NCBI GenBank assembly: GCA_947579605.1
Contig: OX388307.1
Location: forward strand, 28,931,237-28,995,236
Length of the DNA: 64,000 bases
Direction of reading: 5' to 3'
Source: Athripsodes cinereus
Lineage: Eukaryota; Arthropoda; Insecta; Trichoptera; Leptoceridae
Shown: positions 42,995 through 53,249 of the stretch, piece by piece
Numbering within the stretch: the stretch's first letter is position 1
Layout: each line of letters opens with the position of its first letter
The notes under the pieces: generated by a model
Told to the model about the DNA's origin: nothing
Databases searched by the model: none
The model's input: the letters and a program-made list of their open reading frames with translations, nothing else
Made by a program: the position numbers and the translations under genes

Positions 42995-44166
42995 GCAATA
43001 ATGATATTCTTGCTTTTATTATTTTAATTGATAAAAACTGAAACTAGGCCAAGAGAATATTAAATTTAGAGTTATTTTTGCCTATAAATTAATTAACATT
43101 GTGTAGTGAGTAGCAATACAAATATATTTGGATGGTTCTGCTGAGAAATCCTAACCTGTATATAGCCGACACAATGGGTTTTGGTTGCTTTGGATCCCAA
43201 TGCTGTTTGAGACCCTGGCAGGCAAAGAAGAAGTTGAGACGTTCCGCATGTTGTGGACCGGCTTCTTGCACAAACGTCTGGAATAACCGTACACCATCGG
43301 GGTCCTATCAAACAAATGAACATTTTAACAAATATTAATGTATGAAGATAACTATATTTTGTTCTATAAAATGGCACAAAAACAATGACAATTATATATT
43401 GAAGTTAAAATACAGAGTGCTAATCATATGTTGGGAGGAATTTCAAAAAAAAAAACATAAATTCATTCATAAGTCAATTGTCATCTAAACTATACACACC
43501 ATTAACATTTTAAAACATATAATAGGTAACATTCCAGTCATCTTAACATGCATATCAACACTCGCACTCTTCACTCATTCATCACACTAGATGAAATACT
43601 ATATACTATACCATCACGGCATATCCCACAAGTGGGGTAGCCAGCAGATCAGCTGCATGTAAGAAACATGCAAACTGTCCTCTTCGTGCCAATATAAAAT
43701 CAAGACATTCAGGATGGGTGGCAGATGAAATGAAAAGTGTCTAAATATATACGGGACAATTCGTATAGTGCAGTTTACTCGTAAAATGGTCTCAAAGACG
43801 GCTTATAGTATGTCTTTTGACCAAAGCTCCTGGCAAACAGGTGTTTGTTCCACTTCTTTATTTTCATAGACTTGGTTAATCTGACGATAAAATAAAAGTT
43901 TATACCTCGAGCAGATCTTGAAAGCTGTTGGCCCAGCGCAGATACGCATGTGGTGAGGAGGGTGCCGGTGGTGGAGGCGGATTCTGTTGTGCGGAGGATG
44001 CCCTCCTGGGGGGAGGTGGAGGGGGAGGGCCATAGTGGTGATGGTGGGGGGAGCCGGGAGGCCGTCCCCTCTCCTCTCCGGGTACGGGGGGCAGGGCCGC
44101 CCTGTCAGCGAGATTGCCTAGCGAGCCTTCCCAGCCAGTAGGGTGAGGGACAGGGGTTTGGCTCAT
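29540..44166 (-). CDS. Axn: Axin, complete, 13 coding exons, 722 residues
   Basis: Scaffold of the cytoplasmic beta-catenin destruction complex (Axin, APC, GSK3, CK1), a negative regulator of Wnt signalling. Exons: 43906-44166, 43156-43304, 42469-42715, 41798-41991, 40804-40953, 40315-40426, 39961-40104, 39569-39635, 38736-38973, 37128-37271, 36619-36777, 30115-30291 and 29540-29666. All phases match and the total of 2169 nt is 722 codons plus stop, near Drosophila Axin. Layout: tankyrase-like LPPVPGEE (25-32); His/Pro-rich linker; RGS domain (77-196); DSELQSMSS and SSIDG segment (~310-340); GSK3-binding helix [17 protein letters not shown] (from ~387); beta-catenin-binding DQHVSRVW (442-449); DIX domain (643-722) with [14 protein letters not shown] and LFEGKI. 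The start is the first ATG giving an Axin-like N-terminus, but the frame stays open up to the acceptor at 44212, so an upstream coding exon is possible. Intron 11 (6.3 kb) is loaded with repeats. Confidence 0.95.
30115..30291 (-). CDS. Axn: Axin exon 12 (start of DIX domain)
   Basis: Encodes [20 protein letters not shown], then [20 protein letters not shown] and [15 protein letters not shown]: the first strands and helix of the polymerising DIX domain. Confidence 0.96.
30700..30800 (-). mobile_element. SINE-A fragment
   Basis: AAGTCATTCAAGATAGGTGG then CATATCTCACCGCTGAATTG follows the SINE-A middle block on the minus strand. Axin intron 11. Confidence 0.6.
31376..31411. repeat. Perfect 16 bp hairpin
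   Basis: CATAAGTGACGGTACC and its exact complement around the 4-base spacer AGAA, immediately upstream of the LINE fragment. Possibly a foldback left at the 5' junction of that insertion. Confidence 0.85.
31428..31795 (+). mobile_element. LINE C-terminal fragment, family L1a
   Basis: The frame [18 protein letters not shown] then [20 protein letters not shown] and [18 protein letters not shown] is the C-terminal tail of an RTE-like LINE protein, the same family as 56868-57482. The 3' end CCTAGCCCACTTGGGACACG then ACGTGAGGGTATAGATA resembles the SINE-A terminus and has a GATA-repeat tail. It is 5'-truncated. Confidence 0.8.
31925..32155 (-). mobile_element. SINE-A copy, diverged
   Basis: Follows the family almost from end to end on the minus strand: CATCATGGTAT, AATGGGAAAACCAGTAG, CAGGATAGGTAGC, CCGCTGAATTTAAG, TTTTACGGGACACTCGAAA and GTGCTCCACGGAATC. 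Confidence 0.75.
32220..32350 (-). pseudogene. LINE family L1a end fragment
   Basis: Minus-strand residues such as [20 protein letters not shown] correspond to MRNCMxVxEAKEVCKDRxxW of the LINE fragments at 31.4 and 56.9 kb. Confidence 0.6.
33776..34410 (+). mobile_element. hAT element with nested SINE-A
   Basis: Starts CAGTGATTCCCAAAGTGG and ends GTTTGGGAACCTCTG, flanked by a perfect 8 bp duplication TTCTAGAG (33768-33775 and 34411-34418). Without the SINE insertion it would be ~360 bp, matching the copy at 53250-53590. Non-coding. Confidence 0.92.
33973..34234 (-). mobile_element. SINE-A, complete copy with target duplication (reference copy)
   Basis: Inserted in the hAT element with target duplication AGAAAATAT (33964-33972 and 34235-34243). 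On the minus strand it starts TATCCCGTGGAGCACC and ends with the small hairpin CCCACTTGTGGG, then ATGCCGTGATGGTATAG and a TAG-repeat tail. About 262 bp. I see no certain tRNA head. The 61-codon frame it contains is fortuitous. Confidence 0.9.
34500..35277 (+). mobile_element. CR1/Jockey-superfamily LINE fragment (3' end)
   Basis: [40 protein letters not shown] and [20 protein letters not shown] form the C-terminal end of a CR1/Daphne-like reverse-transcriptase protein, intact from about 34500 to the stop at 35033. A 3' UTR and an AAATA-repeat tail end at about 35277. It is 5'-truncated; YxDD is not included. Confidence 0.85.
35298..36607. mobile_element. 1.3 kb inverted-repeat DNA element hosting a pogo MITE
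   Basis: Ends TCTTATTAATAAA (35301-35313) and TTTATTAATAAGA (36592-36604). Subterminal ACCACCGATC at 35344 is mirrored by GATCGGTGGT at 36527, and several GGTGGTTYAA words occur. TAGG on both sides may be the target duplication. A 36416-36610 frame beginning [17 protein letters not shown] may be a transposase relic. The superfamily is uncertain; PIF/Harbinger-like is one possibility. Confidence 0.6.
36020..36353. mobile_element. pogo/Tigger-type MITE, 334 bp, nested
   Basis: Terminal repeats CAGTGGAACCTCTCATAACG and CGTTATGAGAGGTTCCACTG (20 of 20), with a TA duplication on both sides. The motif is the classic pogo/Tigger end. The interior is AT-rich with a poly-A tract and no protein. Confidence 0.92.
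36619..36777 (-). CDS. Axn: Axin exon 11
   Basis: Encodes [20 protein letters not shown] then a polar stretch and [15 protein letters not shown]. The donor GTATATAC is followed within about 8 bases by the end of a DNA element. Confidence 0.87.
37128..37271 (-). CDS. Axn: Axin exon 10
   Basis: Encodes [20 protein letters not shown] and [16 protein letters not shown]. Two AG acceptors six bases apart (before 37271 and before 37277) are both in frame, so two isoforms differing by two residues are possible. Confidence 0.85.
37390..37825 (-). mobile_element. SINE-A copy split by SINE-B
   Basis: The left part (ATCATGGCATCTCCTACAAA, TGGGGAAGTC) and right part (CAGGATAAGTGGCATGTTTC, ACCGCTGAATTG, CTATACCGGGGAC) are the two ends of one SINE-A, interrupted by SINE-B at 37438-37610. 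Confidence 0.75.
37438..37610 (-). mobile_element. SINE-B, tRNA-derived, nested in SINE-A
   Basis: Same body as the 11.8 kb copy (GGGTTTATAACAAAACCC, AAGCTTTTAGCTTACTG on the minus strand). The B box is mutated (GGTTTGATCCC) and the A-box region is GTAGCCTGGGGGTAGTC. A short A-rich tail lies at the left end. Confidence 0.82.
38395..38635 (-). mobile_element. SINE-A copy, diverged
   Basis: TAGGGTAGCCAACGGACTAC, CTGCATGTAACGAACATAC, CAGGATGGGTGGAATACCTC and CTCCACGGGACTCCACG follow the family order. Axin intron 9. Confidence 0.78.
38736..38973 (-). CDS. Axn: Axin exon 9 (beta-catenin-binding helix)
   Basis: Begins [20 protein letters not shown], matching the ILDEHVQRVLRTPGRQSP site of vertebrate Axins, then a Ser-rich region. 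Donor GTTTGG at AGGAG. Confidence 0.9.
39240..39440 (-). pseudogene. Possible LINE reverse-transcriptase remnant
   Basis: Minus-strand reading gives [20 protein letters not shown] then [16 protein letters not shown], similar in style to the RTE-like fragment at 13 kb (EFWFIN). Short and degraded. Confidence 0.4.
39569..39635 (-). CDS. Axn: Axin exon 8
   Basis: Encodes [20 protein letters not shown] then IL, leading into the beta-catenin-binding helix completed by exon 9. Confidence 0.9.
39961..40104 (-). CDS. Axn: Axin exon 7 (GSK3-binding helix)
   Basis: Exactly 48 codons: [20 protein letters not shown] then [20 protein letters not shown] and KLDRKLKE. This is the GSK3-interacting amphipathic helix of Axin. 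Confidence 0.96.
40315..40426 (-). CDS. Axn: Axin exon 6
   Basis: Encodes [18 protein letters not shown] through [11 protein letters not shown], corresponding to the DGIP...HRREM block upstream of the GSK3 site in vertebrate Axins. Confidence 0.9.
40804..40953 (-). CDS. Axn: Axin exon 5
   Basis: Encodes [19 protein letters not shown] and [20 protein letters not shown]. The GTAAGTATC donor is the only nearby GT giving the correct phase into exon 6 (restoring SSIDG). The acceptor CGTCGCAG has a weak pyrimidine tract, so the 5' border is the least certain in the gene. Confidence 0.8.
41798..41991 (-). CDS. Axn: Axin exon 4
   Basis: Encodes [16 protein letters not shown], a Pro-rich run, and [20 protein letters not shown]. 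The LPTLHEDEE block is Axin-like. Confidence 0.9.
42469..42715 (-). CDS. Axn: Axin exon 3
   Basis: End of the RGS domain ([28 protein letters not shown]) followed by a Ser-rich low-complexity linker. Confidence 0.93.
42845..42993 (+). mobile_element. LINE 3' UTR fragment with TTTA-repeat tail
   Basis: GGTTGACTGGAAGACG, then AAGTCCGCCTTTTGG, a run of T-rich words, CAATAAAGA and a TTTA tandem tail. This is a common 3'-end layout of lepidopteran non-LTR elements. Axin intron 2. Confidence 0.6.
43156..43304 (-). CDS. Axn: Axin exon 2
   Basis: RGS core: [16 protein letters not shown], then [14 protein letters not shown] through SAIYR. Ends with two bases of a split codon. Confidence 0.95.
43610..43725 (-). 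mobile_element. SINE-A, 5'-truncated copy very similar to 33973-34234
   Basis: CATCACGGCATATCCCACAA through CAGGATGGGTGGCA is almost identical to the reference copy, including the TATAC tail. It stops abruptly after the middle block, as expected of 5' truncation. Axin intron 1. Confidence 0.85.
43906..44166 (-). CDS. Axn: Axin coding exon 1 (exon extends to 44211)
   Basis: Residues 1-87: LPPVPGEE tankyrase-like motif, HHHH and two poly-Pro tracts, then [13 protein letters not shown] opening the RGS domain. The splice acceptor TTTCAG at 44212-44217 implies at least one further 5' exon. The 15 codons between acceptor and ATG have no stop. Confidence 0.88.
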
Positions 44167-44482
44167 GGCGCCAACACCCTCCCACCTGCCTCCAGCATGG
44201 CGAGACACACACTGAAACAACAGACAAATCAGATTAAAAAACCATTCTAAAATTAAATACCAATAGTTACAAATAATTATTGAGTGGGTCCTCGGAATAG
44301 ATCTCTCAGTCTTTTCTGTAAATTTTGCAGCATTTATTAAAGAAGTGAGTGCTTGTAAAATAATACACATCTTCTCAAGATTTAACAGGGGATCAAAATA
44401 CTAATTTGCTACATGACAACATATAATATGTCTGATTTGTTACATGGAGAGTGTCTTGAGTCTTAGAAATTATATAGTATAT

Positions 44483-44616
44483 CGAAATAAATAAAACAAG
44501 CGTTTTATTCTACTAATGATTTATTCGATGAGAGAGACGAGACGTCTTTTGTCTTGAAATGCTTGTTTTATTTATTTCGATATGGAATTCTACTACCTAA
44601 ACACTGACACAGTGAA
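44483..44616. mobile_element. Foldback insertion family F, copy 2
   Basis: Inserted within the 12 bp direct repeat TATATAGTATAT (44471-44482 and 44617-44628). It begins CGAAATAAATAAAACAAGC, with the complementary arm after a longer spacer that differs from copy 1, and ends with the same GGAATTCTACTACCTAAACA and ACAGTGAA tail. Confidence 0.82.
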
Positions 44617-47600
44617 TATATAGTATATTAAATTTCTAGGCATACAGAATAATTTTGAAGTACATATGAGTTTTCACTAATTATCAAAGAAAAAGCAGCA
44701 TGTAAGAAATTTATTTTCTCTCAATAACTTTTTCCGTGGTATGTATCTCAGCATATAGGTTATTACTACATTAGAAGATGCTGCTCCACGAAACGAATAA
44801 TTTGCCAGAAATATCTCATTTTTATTCAAAATTGACACACGGGAGTATTCATGGCTCCACCGACGATGTGAGACACAAAAAGTCTTTAATTAAATTCAGT
44901 AAAAGGATATCTTATTATCTGTACAACTACAGAAAAACATTATTTGAGATTCTGCTTAAACATCGAAAATATGTTTGTGAATCTCATGTTAAGTATTCCT
45001 TATAATAGAAACATTCCATGTTATTATTTTCACAACCATTAAATTTACTTACATTCTAATGCTAAAAAATTATAATTACTAACAAATATAGCTCAAAATA
45101 TAAATATGGGATAATATTTGGTAACTTAACAAATAATATTAAAAAAGGATCAATAATTCTGTAGTACATAATAATAAATATTGGGTACGCCACTCACCAT
45201 ATGACGTAAGCAAATACGCAACGGATCGATAAAATTTGAGCCTCCATTATGAATGAATATTGTTTGATACACACTAAATTTGTTTAAACCATTAAAACGT
45301 TCATTATTAACCACAAATTTAGGATCCTATTCATTCGGAATATAAAAAACTATATATATTAAACCGAATCGTAAATAATAATCATAACAAAAACATAATA
45401 ATAGAATAGAAATATGAATTGGATTAAATATTTTTTTGAGCGGAATATATGGGTTATTATTTGATTGTTAATAATAATAATAATTGGTTCCAGTAACAAC
45501 AATACAGTAGAAAATATCAGGTAGCAATGCTCAATGAAGCGTACCACCACTCAATGCCTGTCATATGCAATTAAATCATAATTTTACAGCTCAATAGTTT
45601 AAGAAAAGACAAATAATAACATACCCTACGTCTCGGAGAACATTTGTGTAATAATTTCATGGTGTTTCACGACAAATATGTACAGTATTATAATGCCGCA
45701 GATTTAATAGTACATTCCGTAAAAAATAAAATATAAAGAAATGACTGACAGAATCAATGTCTGAATGAATAGTAGCTGTAAGGTTTGTTTGAGATTTGGT
45801 GATGCTACAAGGGTGAAGCGTGCTCTCCACCCTTCGGGATATTGACTTCGCAGAACACAATGGCACGTGGAGGTCGAGAAAGGTACGCTTTAGACAAACA
45901 CCAGAAAAAATATATTAAAAATGCATCAGTTCCTCATTGTATGCACATAATTTTGGTTGCTTAACTTACACAATATAGATTAATAATTTCTTACTTCCTT
46001 GTATTAACTTAAAATATTGTTTTATATATTATTTCTAAACAGGTGATAATTCTAAACAATACATTTGATATTATTTATTCTAGAAATTGTAATAAGATTC
46101 AAGATTTTTAGAAGCTTAAATTTTTCTTCTAGTTGGTTATATAGTACAGGTACAAATAGGTACTAAAAGTTTCTCAGGGATTATTTTTTGCCAGGGATTG
46201 ATGGCTAAAAATGTAATCAATCTGTAGAAATTTAAAATATTACTATGTGGTGCATATTATTTTTTTATATTTACTGCCAATTTTCACAACTTCATAGAAA
46301 TTGTAAAGATATCAATACTAAAGCAATCAGCAAAGCTGGATAAAATTATTTTATACATCACAGCATAAGGGCATCTCTCATTAGTGGAATTATCCACTAC
46401 TGGCTAACATTAGATGCTTAAATCACAAATATTAATTGAGTAAAAAAGTATGTTTTTCTTTCTTATTTAGTCAGAAAAATAAATAAATCAAATGTACGTT
46501 AAAGGCAACATTCTGAAAAGATTAATAATCATCAGATGTGAAAGAAAGAGAACATTAAAACCCTCGTCAAACCTGTCAATAAAATATTATTAATAAAAAT
46601 AATTCGGAGGAACAATAAGAACGGTTAGAAATCCTGAGTCCGTTCATGACAAACATGAAAGCCTGCGGTAAATGGATCGAGGGGTACGGAGAGCGGATGA
46701 AAAATATTGAATCGGAGTACGCGTGCTCCGCATCTCCCCAAGCCAACAACAACAATGAGTCATAGTTCAAATAATCTCAATGCTGCTCGCGTCTACCATT
46801 GGAAATATGCTATTATCAAATCAATCATATTTCCATACAATAGCAATAATAATGTTATGAAATATAATATTTCTCATCTTATTGTTATTATTCCCCTATT
46901 AATACATATATTTTTTTATACCTGAACTAATTGTTATGTATCATGTGAGAGACAAACAATGAATAAGTTTTTCTAAATATTTAAATTTCAAATATTTCCT
47001 TATGAAACTTATATTTTGCACTATTGATACACTAAATACAGTATTACATGATTTATAATTGATGTTTCTGTCCTCAAATTGAGCAGAGCTCCTGTTTTGA
47101 GGAATAATATTTATGTTTTACAGTAATAAATTATGTTATTCACTAACATAATATTGTGAATATCAGTCATGTCATCATTTTTATGCTATCATTGCTTGCA
47201 TAAATTGTTAATAAATAACATTGATTTGTGATAAATATTAGAGGTGGTCATTTCCTATAGAATTTAATTGAGTATATTTAGAAATCTGATTCTAATATTT
47301 AATTACATCCAGGATTAAAACAATGTAGTATGTAGGTATCCGTATCAAAAGATAACTAAAAAGTTTGTAGTTTCCTCAAAAGTTTTCAAACAAAGTTGGT
47401 GAGCTAAAAAGTTTAACAAAAAGAATGCGAAATCTTAAACAACCAACAAAAAAAACATAAGTTTGAAAAATAAAAATATATAAAACAAAATAAATACCAA
47501 TAATAAAAAATATTTCCATCTGAAAACACAAATAAGTGTTTTTACGCTTGAGTGCGCATTTTCCATACAAACGACATGATGCTCTTTGACAGCTTGTGGC

Positions 47601-48004
47601 CTACACCCCGCCCGCCATCTATCTGGTGACAACTAAACTTATTTGCATATCGCTAAAACAGTTCTCTATACAAATACTATTGAAATTCATACCGACATGC
47701 AAAAGAGGACGCTAGCAATACGCGCTAACACACAAATACAATATTCGCGATGGTTTTCAACATTTTAGAATAGAAAAAATTCTATACGGTAATGCAAATC
47801 AATGTAGAGAATTAAATTTTCGTGTACCTATATTAGCACGGTAAATTAAGGATCACTCAAGTGCTGTACGAATGTAATTAATTAAGCACACAATGGACTT
47901 GCTTATAGATAAATTAAAGGAACTGTTTAATTAAATTATTTGTACAAATTAAATACACATTGCATACATCAAAAAATAAAAGTTTTAACTATCTATCTAC
48001 AATA

Positions 48005-48210
48005 TAACGATTTCTCCCACAAATGGGGAAGTCAGTGGACTAACTGCATGTAATGAGTTTACCAATCGCTCTCTCCGTGCAATAAATATATGACATCCAG
48101 GATGGTTGCAGTATTGCCTCGTCATTCAATTGAAAATGTTTTGTTTATACGGGATGTTTTAGGGGACACTTTAAAACTTACAGAAAAAACTATTCTATAT
48201 TGGAGATAGA
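48005..48210 (-). mobile_element. SINE-A copy, diverged
   Basis: TCTCCCACAAATGGGGAAGT, AACTGCATGTAATG, CAGGATGGTTGCAG and TTTAGGGGACACT follow the SINE-A order on the minus strand. Confidence 0.7.
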
Positions 48211-51200
48211 TATATCACTATTGGACATACATATTTTAGGAACCACTAACAAAGTTATTTTATCAGCGAGACAAAACGAACCATTTTTTTACAAATGAAT
48301 GGGTACAATAGTAACTGATAGATAATTGCATATATACCTAATTGATGTGTGTTTAGATAGGAGGTTCTAGGTAAAGACAGCTAAGCGATAGTATAATTGA
48401 GATTGGCATTTGACCTAAGATTAATTCATATCCCTTGTAGGACCACTGTAAGAATATAATTCAATGCTGTGTTCTTTAAATTACGCCATTCATATTAAAA
48501 ATGTTGAGATAAAAAAAATCTCCAGGATGGACAACAAGATGGGAATTCCGGTGGATAGTATAAATTGCCTAGTTCTAATGAAAAAACTCGGATTCTTAAA
48601 CTTGAAGAATTGTCGAGAAAAGCTTGATCTCTGTTTCTTCCACAAATTATCAAACGGTAAAATGATTCTCCAAAGTTGCTCGAATTGATTCAGTTCAATA
48701 TTCCTACCAAATGCACGAAACAAATTCATTTTTTGAGAATATAGATCATAAGGAACTTACGAAAGAAAATTACGAAATTTGATCGATGATTGTGCTGATA
48801 CTTTTGCCGATTGTTTCCTTAAATATAAATCGTAATTAATTATTATGTTCATTGGCATTGGGCAATCGTGATTCTTTGATTAATTGTTTGAGTCCTTATA
48901 ATAAAATAAAACAAAAAATTGTAAAATGTATTAGGAACAAAGTATGCATGTACTAAAGTAAGAAGTGGAGGAACCCGATTGTTCTTCCCAATGTTGTGCA
49001 TATTGCATACTAGCGTACCGCATAAAAGAAAAATGCAGTATGGTGTAATAGAGGGCACCAGTCTGGTACATACAATAGACACCTATAATATGTTACTATA
49101 CTCGCACTATTTATACTGTAGTACTTGCAGGTATGATTGTATTATAGGTATATAGTGTATTGTATATACCTAGTAGTATACTGTACCTATCTATTGTAAG
49201 AACCATGGATATAAAGGATCGAGTTAATTTTGTATGAATCGGCGGGAGTGCTTTTCCTTGTTCGCTATTCAACACAACAGCGGAGAAATAGGGAGAAGTC
49301 AGCCTCTTGCATTGTTTTTTTACTCTACTTTTTCTCCTGCTGATATTTTATTCCTACGTTGTGATGTCAAATGCAAAATAATACACGTAAGTATGTACGG
49401 TAGTGTATTTGTGTCTGATGGAGATGGGAGAGTACCATTGCCGTCAGTGGCACACTTCAGGGTAAAACAATGCCTGATTGCAATGTTGACTTGTAAAGGC
49501 TTTTATCGCTACCGTGCCCTCTATCTTCCAACTTAATAATGGAATGCAATCAAGAATACCAGACGTGATATTTTAAAACAAAATAAAATCCACAATCAAT
49601 AATAAATTATATAAAATAACACATGAAAATAAGCCTAAAGAAGGGAGTTTCTAAAATGTTTTGTCTTTGTTGTAGTTTAAAGAGTTTCAAGAATAATCTT
49701 TTAGTGCTCCCTAGAAACGCTAGGATTACAACCGCACAGTTACGATGCATTGATATTAAGTAGTAAAATACTCACAAGGAAATGTAAATGTTTCTTTTGA
49801 AGGATTTGCAAAAGAAGTCAGAGAACAGAGTACCTAGAGGGGGTTGTTAGGAATAGTAAAGCCATACCAAAAACTCGTAATACAACGCAGTACTACACGG
49901 TCAAAGTAAATAAATAGGTAGGTAGACATACACCTTTCACGGGGAAAAAACTTTCAAGCCTTCAGCTCCTCAAAGCAAAAATTTAAAATTACTTGAATTA
50001 AACGTTAAAGAAAAGTATAAACGAATACACAAGAGTGCAAAGGCAAAAGAACCATCAGCGGTAAACGAAAATAAAGAAGTGTACTTGTTTTTATATAAAA
50101 TAAAGAGCGAACATCAAATATATTATATGTTGCTGCCGTTAGTCTACTGCTGTATCCATTCATACAAATAGCCACAACTTCAGAATACTCTACTGAGATA
50201 AAATGTAGTGTTAATCATCTCTAAAGGATTACATAAAAAGGCAATGTATGTACAAATAAAATACAAGCAGATAAACATACCGAATCTCAATTAGCTAAAG
50301 CTCTAGTTTTTAAGATCCATAAATAATTTAAGGACACTTAAAATTGGAACGTTAATTAAAATGTTAATTGGTGGTGTATTTACTATGGAGGTTAAGTTGT
50401 AACACTTCGCAGTCATTATGGTTGCTGGCCAGTACTTGGAAATACAATTCAAGTGCTCAAGATTGATAGAGATAGGACACGAACCCAACGGAACAATTTA
50501 TTGGTATTTAGCTACTTTTGTAAAAACAATGTCTAAAATTATAGGGAAAAGGGGGAATTCAAATTCCCGCGTAAAAACTTGGAAACTGTACAAGACTCTC
50601 AATTCAAATATACCGTATATATTTATTTTATATACCACACAAAAGAAAGTTGTCATGTGCATGTATTGTATGAAAGTGACGAATAGTAAACTAAAACTTG
50701 AGATTCTATAGTTAGTAGGTACGTTCCCCATCTCTTTCGATCCGAACATTAATATTGAATATCAGCATTAAATCATTTAAGATAATTATGGCAAAGATAA
50801 ACAGAGTGGGTCAGTACAGCATAACGCAACAAACAAATAATATATACAGATATAGACACATAATATGGCGCCTTTGAGGTCATGTTATGAGTAAACGGCG
50901 CTTAACAAATTACTCATATGTATGAATGGAAATAAATAGGCTGTGTGGTGTGATACATCTAAACATGTCCTTATGTAATAGCAAAGGTATCAAGGGTGCG
51001 GTAGATTCCTCCTTTACATACAAAGTTACGTGGTGGAACCTTTTGATGTTTCTTGTTGTTATTATTATTGTGACTTTTCATTTGGAGTGCTTTGTGAACT
51101 TTGTTATTATTTCTATTACACAATATCCAACTCTTTACCTAGCACCGTACAAATACGAAATACAACATATTATTATCATTACCATAATACCTAGAAACTT

Positions 51201-51559
51201 TAGTATAGGCTTTTTAGTGCCGTATCCAACGCTGTACAATTGGGATGAATGCGAAAACGTTGTTGTTAATCTTAAACATGGGTAACACACAATTACCTAC
51301 AAAACATTTACTCGAGAAATAAAAACACATAGAAAGGCTTATTTTACAATTTCGAAATGCTTGCTTAAATGCTCGGAGAGAAAAAAAGGCAATATAAACA
51401 TGTATTTTATTATATAGGTATATTATATAAATATTTATATTTTTTATTAAAATAATACAAGGATCCGAAATGTACACATAGGAAAAAAAATAATAAGTAT
51501 ACCCAATAATCAAAATTTGGTACAAAAAGCAGAAATATGATGTCCAGAAACTATTAAGG

Positions 51560-51690
51560 ATCCAAGATAGAGAGCGCAGGGGATGAGGAATTGTATGACA
51601 GTGACGGAAGATAGGAGGAATTGGCGCTCGATTCCTTGTGCCTACCCCACGAGGGAAACAGCGTAATGGTGTATATGCATGTATGTATAA
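51560..51690 (+). mobile_element. LINE family L1a 3' end, truncated
   Basis: ATGAGGAATTGTATGACAGT and TGCCTACCCCACGAGGGAAA then CAGCGTAATGGTGTATATG match the last ~110 bases of the LINE at 56868-57482, with an ATGT-repeat-like tail. Confidence 0.8.
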
Positions 51691-52099
51691 CATTAATAAC
51701 ATAATTACTGCGAATAGAATTTAATGTTCCGCCAATGTTGACGATTATAAATAGGTAGGTGTGTGTAGATACCGAGGTAAGATCAGTAGGAAAGGTACGT
51801 AAGTATTCAGTATTTACATTGCAAAAATAATATCCACATACCCACGTCTCCCCTTGGTAATGATTAGGCAGACAATATATCACAGTTCCCGAGGAAGCGC
51901 ATATCCCTAGGCTACGAAACCAACTTCTTACTTCTGACACAATCACACAAAATGTTTAATTTAGCTGGCTTGAAAGCCTCAAAATAACTAACTCAGGTAC
52001 ATCTGTTTATTAAAGTATTTTTAAAGACTTGTTTCACGAAAATAGGTTGTAAGTAGAACCAAATTTCATGAACTAAATATTATAAGGCGCGAATAATGA

Positions 52100-52262
52100 C
52101 ACTCTTCTCCCACTCCTTTTCGTAAGGTTTCTAATTTCCTGTAAAAGACAGATAGATGTTCGAAAGAAAATTTAGCGATGAGGTTTGCCACTCATTCTGA
52201 ATTTCTAGATTTTTTTATTGGTACGGAAATGACAGCAGCATGATTATTACGTGCAGCTGTAA
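52100..52262 (+). mobile_element. SINE-A copy, truncated
   Basis: TTCTCCCACTCCTTTTCGTA, CCTGTAAAAGACAGATAG, GCGATGAGGTTTGCCACTC and ACGTGCAGCTG follow the family on the plus strand; the 3' end is missing. Confidence 0.75.
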
Positions 52263-52863
52263 GATATGCAGGGTGGTATAGTTAACTGTTTTTAACACAA
52301 ACCCCGAACAGTAATTAAAAACAGATAGAAAAATCACTCGTGCGGTAGCTTGGAAAATTAGTCGAGGCAGTTTTGAAGTAAAAATCACAAGAAATTTATC
52401 AAATGGCCGGAAAATTTATACGGAAAATTATTTCGGATTATTCAACCTGAGACAAAAGAGATAGGTATAAAATTTAATAGGTATTCAGATAACCATACAT
52501 TAACAAGAATTCTGTAGTTAAGTCAAAGAAACCTAGAAACTTATATTTTATAAAATGTACACATTATATATACAACCAATGACAATATTAGTCTCGTATG
52601 TAATCCTAATGCACTGCCTATTATCGATTACTGATAATAAATTGAAGCAAATTGTTTTATTAATAAAAACGAAACAATTAAATTCTAATTTATATATTTT
52701 GTATGGCTTGCTAATAATAGCATTTAATATAAGAATCTCCCGGGATTACTATTTTCATGAGATGTAATAATGACAAATGCCCACTGCTTTTAATACTATC
52801 ACAAATATTATTTATTATAATTAAATATATTGATATTTTGCCAATAATTTATACAATCACTGG

Positions 52864-52930
52864 TTGGTTGGTTGGTCTGGTGGCTACCCCACTTGTGGGA
52901 TATGCCGTGATGGTATAGTAGTAGTATTAG
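52864..52930 (+). mobile_element. SINE-A 3' end, well preserved
   Basis: GGTGGCTACCCCACTTGTGG then GATATGCCGTGATGGTATAG with a TAG-repeat tail: the cleanest plus-strand example of the SINE-A terminus. Confidence 0.85.
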
Positions 52931-53249
52931 TAATTTATACAATCAAATATAAATATAATAACTAAATTGTCAAAATAGCGAGTAAATGCAAATCGTTTTA
53001 GAAGTAGGGTGTACTCAACTTTAGAGAGCTTTTGACAATAATTGACTAACAATCATCGAGCACGGCTGTACACAATCGTGTGGTCTGAGGGAAGCACTCG
53101 ATATAAGCGTCGTCGTAAAAAAATAATGGAAATACATAATATAACAAAAAATAACGTAACGACCAAATAGACTCGATGATAGCTTAGCAGGTAACAACTA
53201 AGTAAAATGTACCTAGACAGTGTAGGAGGGATTCTCTCGTACTTTATAC

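Noticed and set aside
43950..44141. Plus-strand frame opposite Axin exon 1
   Set aside because: A shadow of the GC-rich proline/histidine-coding exon on the other strand.
43900..44370. 156-codon minus frame read straight through as one exon
   Set aside because: The region above 44211 is preceded by a good acceptor (TTTCAG) and looks intronic. Only the part from the ATG at 44166, possibly to 44211, is taken as Axin coding sequence.
49234..49536. 100-codon plus-strand frame as a gene
   Set aside because: No recognisable domain, no splice context and no family similarity. Left unassigned.
51214..51702. 162-codon minus frame
   Set aside because: It overlaps the LINE L1a tail at 51560-51690 on the opposite strand and AT-rich DNA. 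No family similarity.
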